Origin: Rutstroemia sp. NJR-2017a BVV2
Lineage: Eukaryota; Ascomycota; Leotiomycetes; Helotiales; Rutstroemiaceae
Direction of reading: 5' to 3'
Length of the DNA stretch: 64,000 nt
Assembly: GCA_002946415.1 (NCBI GenBank)
Contig: NJPS01000046.1
Location: 2,412,171-2,476,170 of the forward strand
Position numbers and translations under genes: made by a program. The notes beneath the pieces are model-generated. The model had not been told where the DNA came from and did no database searches. It saw only the letters and a program-made list of their open reading frames with translations. Positions within the stretch are counted from its first letter, which is position 1; the number at the start of each line of letters is the position of its first letter. Shown here piece by piece: positions 60,101 to 64,000 of this stretch.

Positions 60101-63100
60101 AGTAAGTTCCTTAAGCGAATTACCCTCCATTATTATCACCACCATATTTCCATTCAACCTATATTAATATCTATTAAACATATTTCTATTTTACTTATTT
60201 CTATATTGTATATTGCTATATTCCCTATTACCTATTTACCTATTATCACTATAGCCCAACCTATTCCCGAAGTATTGAGCTATATGATTATATTGAATCC
60301 TGTATTTAGTATGATCATTTGTATCCTATACCAATTTGCTATTACCTCCAGTACCATTATCCGATATTTGCGGGATCAGTATTATACCGACCGCGAAACA
60401 CGTAAGCAGATAGAAGAGTATATCGCCGGGTTTCTATTTGTATATAATCATATATCTATTGAATTGCCTTAAGAGGATTCTGCTCTGCAATCTATTATTC
60501 CGGTATTCGATAGGTTCCAATATCATAAGTATATATTCAAAAACCAGAATCGCGATATAATAAGGAAGTATAGAAATAAAGAGTATAAGAAGAAATAGAT
60601 TGCTAACCCAGAATTATTTCGTACAGTAAGATTACAATTATAGTTTAGTGAGAAGAAAGCCCAATATTGGGTTATAGATAAAGCAAAAGAACAGTAACAA
60701 GTATATCGAACCTATCGAGAGTAGACCCAGGAGGTAAAGGAAGAGATTCCTGATAGCGAAGATAATAACTCCTATCCCTAGGATACTATTAACGAGGTTG
60801 ACGAGATAGATAAGATAGATAACAACGAGATTATATAGGAGATTGAGTAGTAGAAAGCTGATACCTAGGAACGATAATTGGAATTGTTGGCCAAGGCCTC
60901 TATATCCGAGATTAATCTATAGTTAAAGTACATCTAGTAAAATATTATATTGAATCAATCGCAGTACAATTTGGTAGATACATTTTATTTCACCCGGATA
61001 CTGGATCCTGCGGAGCCCCAATTGACCCGATTATTACAGGTATGGAAAGGGATTTTAAATCGTTATTTGGATATATTGGAGGGGATCGATCATCAGGATA
61101 TATTGAAATAGTAGGTATCGCCGAAAAATAAAGCTACTAGTTAATACCTATTTGAATTACCCCAGAATACTCAAACCATTGTGAAGTATAGTGGATATTT
61201 CGAGGGGTTTATTTGTTATATAATACGGACCGTATCGATGGACGATTGGGAGGAAGCGATAGGTAAGTATATTTCATTTTATTTATATTTATCAGGGATT
61301 CGATATTCGATATTCGATATTTAATATTTAACATTTAATATTTAATAACAAAAAAAAATAAATAAAAAATAAATAAAAAGAAAGGAAAAAATATATATAT
61401 AATTGAGTTAGGGTTATTTGTATTGGGGTTAGGGTTAGTACAACAGTTGAGGTTAGGGTTATTGAATACTGGGGTTTCCCAGGGTAGAGATAGATATCGA
61501 GATTAATAGGTATATAGAAATAGGTATCAAATACACCGAGGGTCAATAGAGGTATATCCGTTATATTCGATAGAAGTTGGACGATAACTATTTATCTGCT
61601 GTATATATATATAGGGACGAGAGCAATGCAAGGGACAATAGCTATAAGGGTACCGATCGCGAGATAGTATTGACCAATATATTGATATATTTATATCAGT
61701 TGACCGTTATACAAGATACTAGTTATACCGGGTTATATAGGTCTACTATAATATATTATTTGGCAGTATACAGATTCGACCCCGAAACCAATTTGTTTCG
61801 TATAGTATTTTTTTATACCCCTATTTTGGCCGGGATATTATAGATCAACCAGTTGATCGTATTGGAGATTACCGTCCTATTACGGCTGTAGCCTGTATTA
61901 CAGTTGGAGAGTAAGGACAAGATAGTATCCGTATCTGATCGTATCCATACAATCTGCCGGAAGTATTTATACAAGAGGTCATTTTCGCCGATATCGAGTA
62001 TTTTGATATAGTTGGCTATAGGGAAGTAGTTCAATAAGTAGTATCAATCGCTATCCAATATCTATTGGTCGATTGATAAAGAGACGATTTATTATTTGGG
62101 GCAACCTATATTATTGAACAAGATCGAGACTATATACGAGCAGTTGGTAAGCAAGTTGTATACGAAGATATAGTTGTTGACATTTGATATATCTATACCG
62201 ATAGTGGATTTATATAAGATTGTGGATAGTATAGTATAGAGTTAGGCGTTCTGGTAGCAAGGGTTTAGTTTCATCAACTATATTGCCAACCAGGAGCAAA
62301 TATAAAACGATTAGCGGTATTTGTACAAACAGGTACAGAAGGGCAAGGGACGATAGATGATATTTATATAGAAACCCGATAGCATCAATCGAGTATAGGT
62401 TAAGAAGCAGTTGAAGATATATTTAAGTACCAAGCAGGAGTTTTTGTAGATATTGATATTATATATATATATTACCAATAGGCAACCTATACAAGGGCCG
62501 GAGTTGGGGTCGATCAAGGTATACAATAGTATTTATTCGGCCTATAATATTTACGTGATCAACAGATGGATATGTTTTTTGACTATATATAACAAGGTAT
62601 ATATACAGCAGGGGAATACCGAATATATCGTACGATATTTGCCGGAGGCCATCAGTCAGATCGTAGTCTAGTATTTGATCCGGGTACAGCTATTTGCACA
62701 GATATTAAATCGACAGAAGAGCAAGTATTTGTTTACAGACCGGCAGGGACCATAGGTAGAAGAGCAGTTGAGTGAGATATTGAAGGGGATCATATAGGAT
62801 ATATTGGGGGTACAGTTGACGATATCGGGGTGGCAGTATATAGCCATTGGGATTACTACGCAGAAGTTGATATAGGCAAGCAAGATATAGGAGATAGATA
62901 CAGAGGGGGCCGAGAGAACAGAGAGCAGTAAGGAGGAGTTTGCGGTAGGGAATAATATAGAGGAGTTGGAGATAAATATATTTCGGCATATGATAGTACG
63001 ATAAGCTAGATACAGACAACAGATAGTATAGGTGCATTATACTATCGATAGAGCATTTTTGTATCGATTGGGGTCTGAGTTGGTATCGGTATATAAGTAG

Positions 63101-63883
63101 GTATCGATTGTATAGTATATGTTGTTCAAGTTGGACGAGATACCGAGTAAGAAGATAAGTAAGAAGATAAATAAGAAGATATATAAGAAGACGAATAAAG
63201 AAGTGAAAGATAGGGTATAGGATAAGGAGAAGTATCCAGGGATGAAGATCGGTCATCGCCGTTATACCAGTTAAGGGTTATTGGTTAATCGTCCGATCAA
63301 ACACAAGCGGAGAGCTATATCGGATTCGGTATTAATTGGATTACAGTATATTTACTATAACCTGTATGCCAAACCCCGATCCGAGGGCCAAGCAGCCGTA
63401 TTGGAATTGGTACATCATCCATCACCTATACAGCTATTAGTTATCGTATTGTCTACCAGCAACAATAAGTCGGCGTTGTTTTTTTCTATAGTAGTAGTAA
63501 CCTAGCAGCAGATGGTCGTAGTAGTAGTACCATTCGTAGTATTGGTGGACGATATCATCGACCGGGAGCAGAAGGCGGGATTGAATTACGAAGAATAGAT
63601 AGGGGAGGTATCCGGGCACGAATTATATCAGTTGATCGTGGTCAGCGCAGATCGGGCTGTACAAAGGGAGTTTTTGCATTATACCAAGGGGTTGGAGTTA
63701 GAGGAGCAATTGGTGTATATATTTTTTGACAAGTATTATATCACATATACCGATATATCATATCGGGAACGATTACGGATATTATAGATGTTATAATATT
63801 TGAATTGTCTATTTACCGCATTGATAGCCATATTGATAGTAGCATTGGAGAAGATATTAAAGGAGCAGTTATATATTGACAAC
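60101..63883 (+). pseudogene. telomere-linked RecQ-type helicase, outer copy, cut by the telomere
   Basis: Readable in order. (a) N-terminal block around 60206-60800: YLRDQYYTDRETRKQIEEYI, GFLFVYNHISIELP, then a former C2H2-like finger now lacking its Cys/His. (b) Central block 62640-63010: LPEAISQIVV, LTISGWQYIAIGI. (c) Helicase core: LELVHHPSPIQLLVIVLSTS then NNKS at the Walker A site (63452-63472), VVVVPFVVLVDDII (motif Ia, about 63510-63560), LIVVSADRAVQREFLHYTKG, FFDKYYIT at the DExH site (63722-63745), YRERLRIL, and LIAILIVALEKIL at motif III (about 63815-63860). The telomere starts 24 bp later, so motifs IV-VI never follow. Many stops; not functional. Confidence 0.8.
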
Positions 63884-64000
63884 TTAGGGTTAGGGTTAGG
63901 GTTAGGGTTAGGGTTAGGGTTAGGGTTAGGGTTAGGGTTAGGGTTAGGGTTAGGGTTAGGGTTAGGGTTAGGGTTAGGGTTAGGGTTAGGGTTAGGGTTA
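63884..64000 (+). repeat. telomere, TTAGGG array
   Basis: 19.5 perfect copies of TTAGGG, running off the window, G-rich strand 5' to 3' towards the chromosome end. No degenerate or variant repeats occur at its inner edge. Confidence 0.99.

Noticed and set aside
63884..64000. Regular short repeats as CRISPR or satellite
   Set aside because: Perfect TTAGGG telomere; no spacers.
1..64000. tRNA, rRNA or other RNA genes
   Set aside because: No cloverleaf with matching A and B boxes or rRNA-like stretch was noticed; a tRNA scan would be needed to exclude one.

Overview
The window is the right-hand end of a filamentous ascomycete (Pezizomycotina) chromosome. It ends in 117 bp of TTAGGG repeat with the G-rich strand pointing outwards. 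Genes carry 46-74 bp GT..AG introns, and repeats show C-to-T/G-to-A decay typical of repeat-induced point mutation (RIP). Gene content (GH55 glucanase, P450s, MFS, PTH11-like receptor, CCG-9-like trehalose phosphorylase, small secreted Cys-rich protein) suits a plant- or litter-associated fungus. Leotiomycetes is possible, but I cannot fix the species.

Layout. (1) 1-39.2 kb is a gene-bearing part in which intact genes alternate with relics. Intact by conceptual splicing: a secreted GH55 exo-beta-1,3-glucanase (1651-4379), a divergent P450 / MFS pair (6480-8301 and 9173-10961), two DUF4267-like small membrane proteins (21439-21831, 23231-23617), a trehalose phosphorylase/synthase of the CCG-9 type (24177-26576), a second P450 (27855-29489), a 7-TM protein (30383-31356), a gamma-glutamylcyclotransferase-like enzyme (35117-35752) and a Cys-rich secreted protein (36296-36766). 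Relics: a PTH11-like receptor, a NACHT fragment, a GT69 mannosyltransferase, two MFS halves and a hybrid histidine kinase fragment. (2) 39.4-63.9 kb is an AT-rich, gene-dead isochore made of LTR retrotransposons and degenerate subtelomeric helicase genes.

Mobile DNA was delimited exactly by terminal repeats and target-site duplications (TSD): Ty1/copia 13814-20472 (TSD CTTCT) inside an MFS gene; a 186-bp solo LTR 16504-16689 (TSD ATTAT) nested in it; Ty3/gypsy 39436-46299 (TSD ATAAC); Ty1/copia 46529-52672 (TSD ATTTT); a truncated gypsy 53408-56095 whose LTR is the same family as the nested solo LTR; and two hAT-like MITEs with 8-bp TSDs (32542-33032 and 37027-37230) that share a TAGGCTGCG-type terminus.

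The most striking structure is the end itself. Two tandem, RIP-damaged copies of a telomere-linked RecQ-type helicase gene run towards the telomere. The inner copy is cut at the Walker A motif. The outer copy is cut by the telomere just after motif III, so the chromosome end lies inside a helicase gene. Nothing here looks like an intact new defence or biosynthetic system. The P450/MFS pair is a plausible small export/metabolism module.
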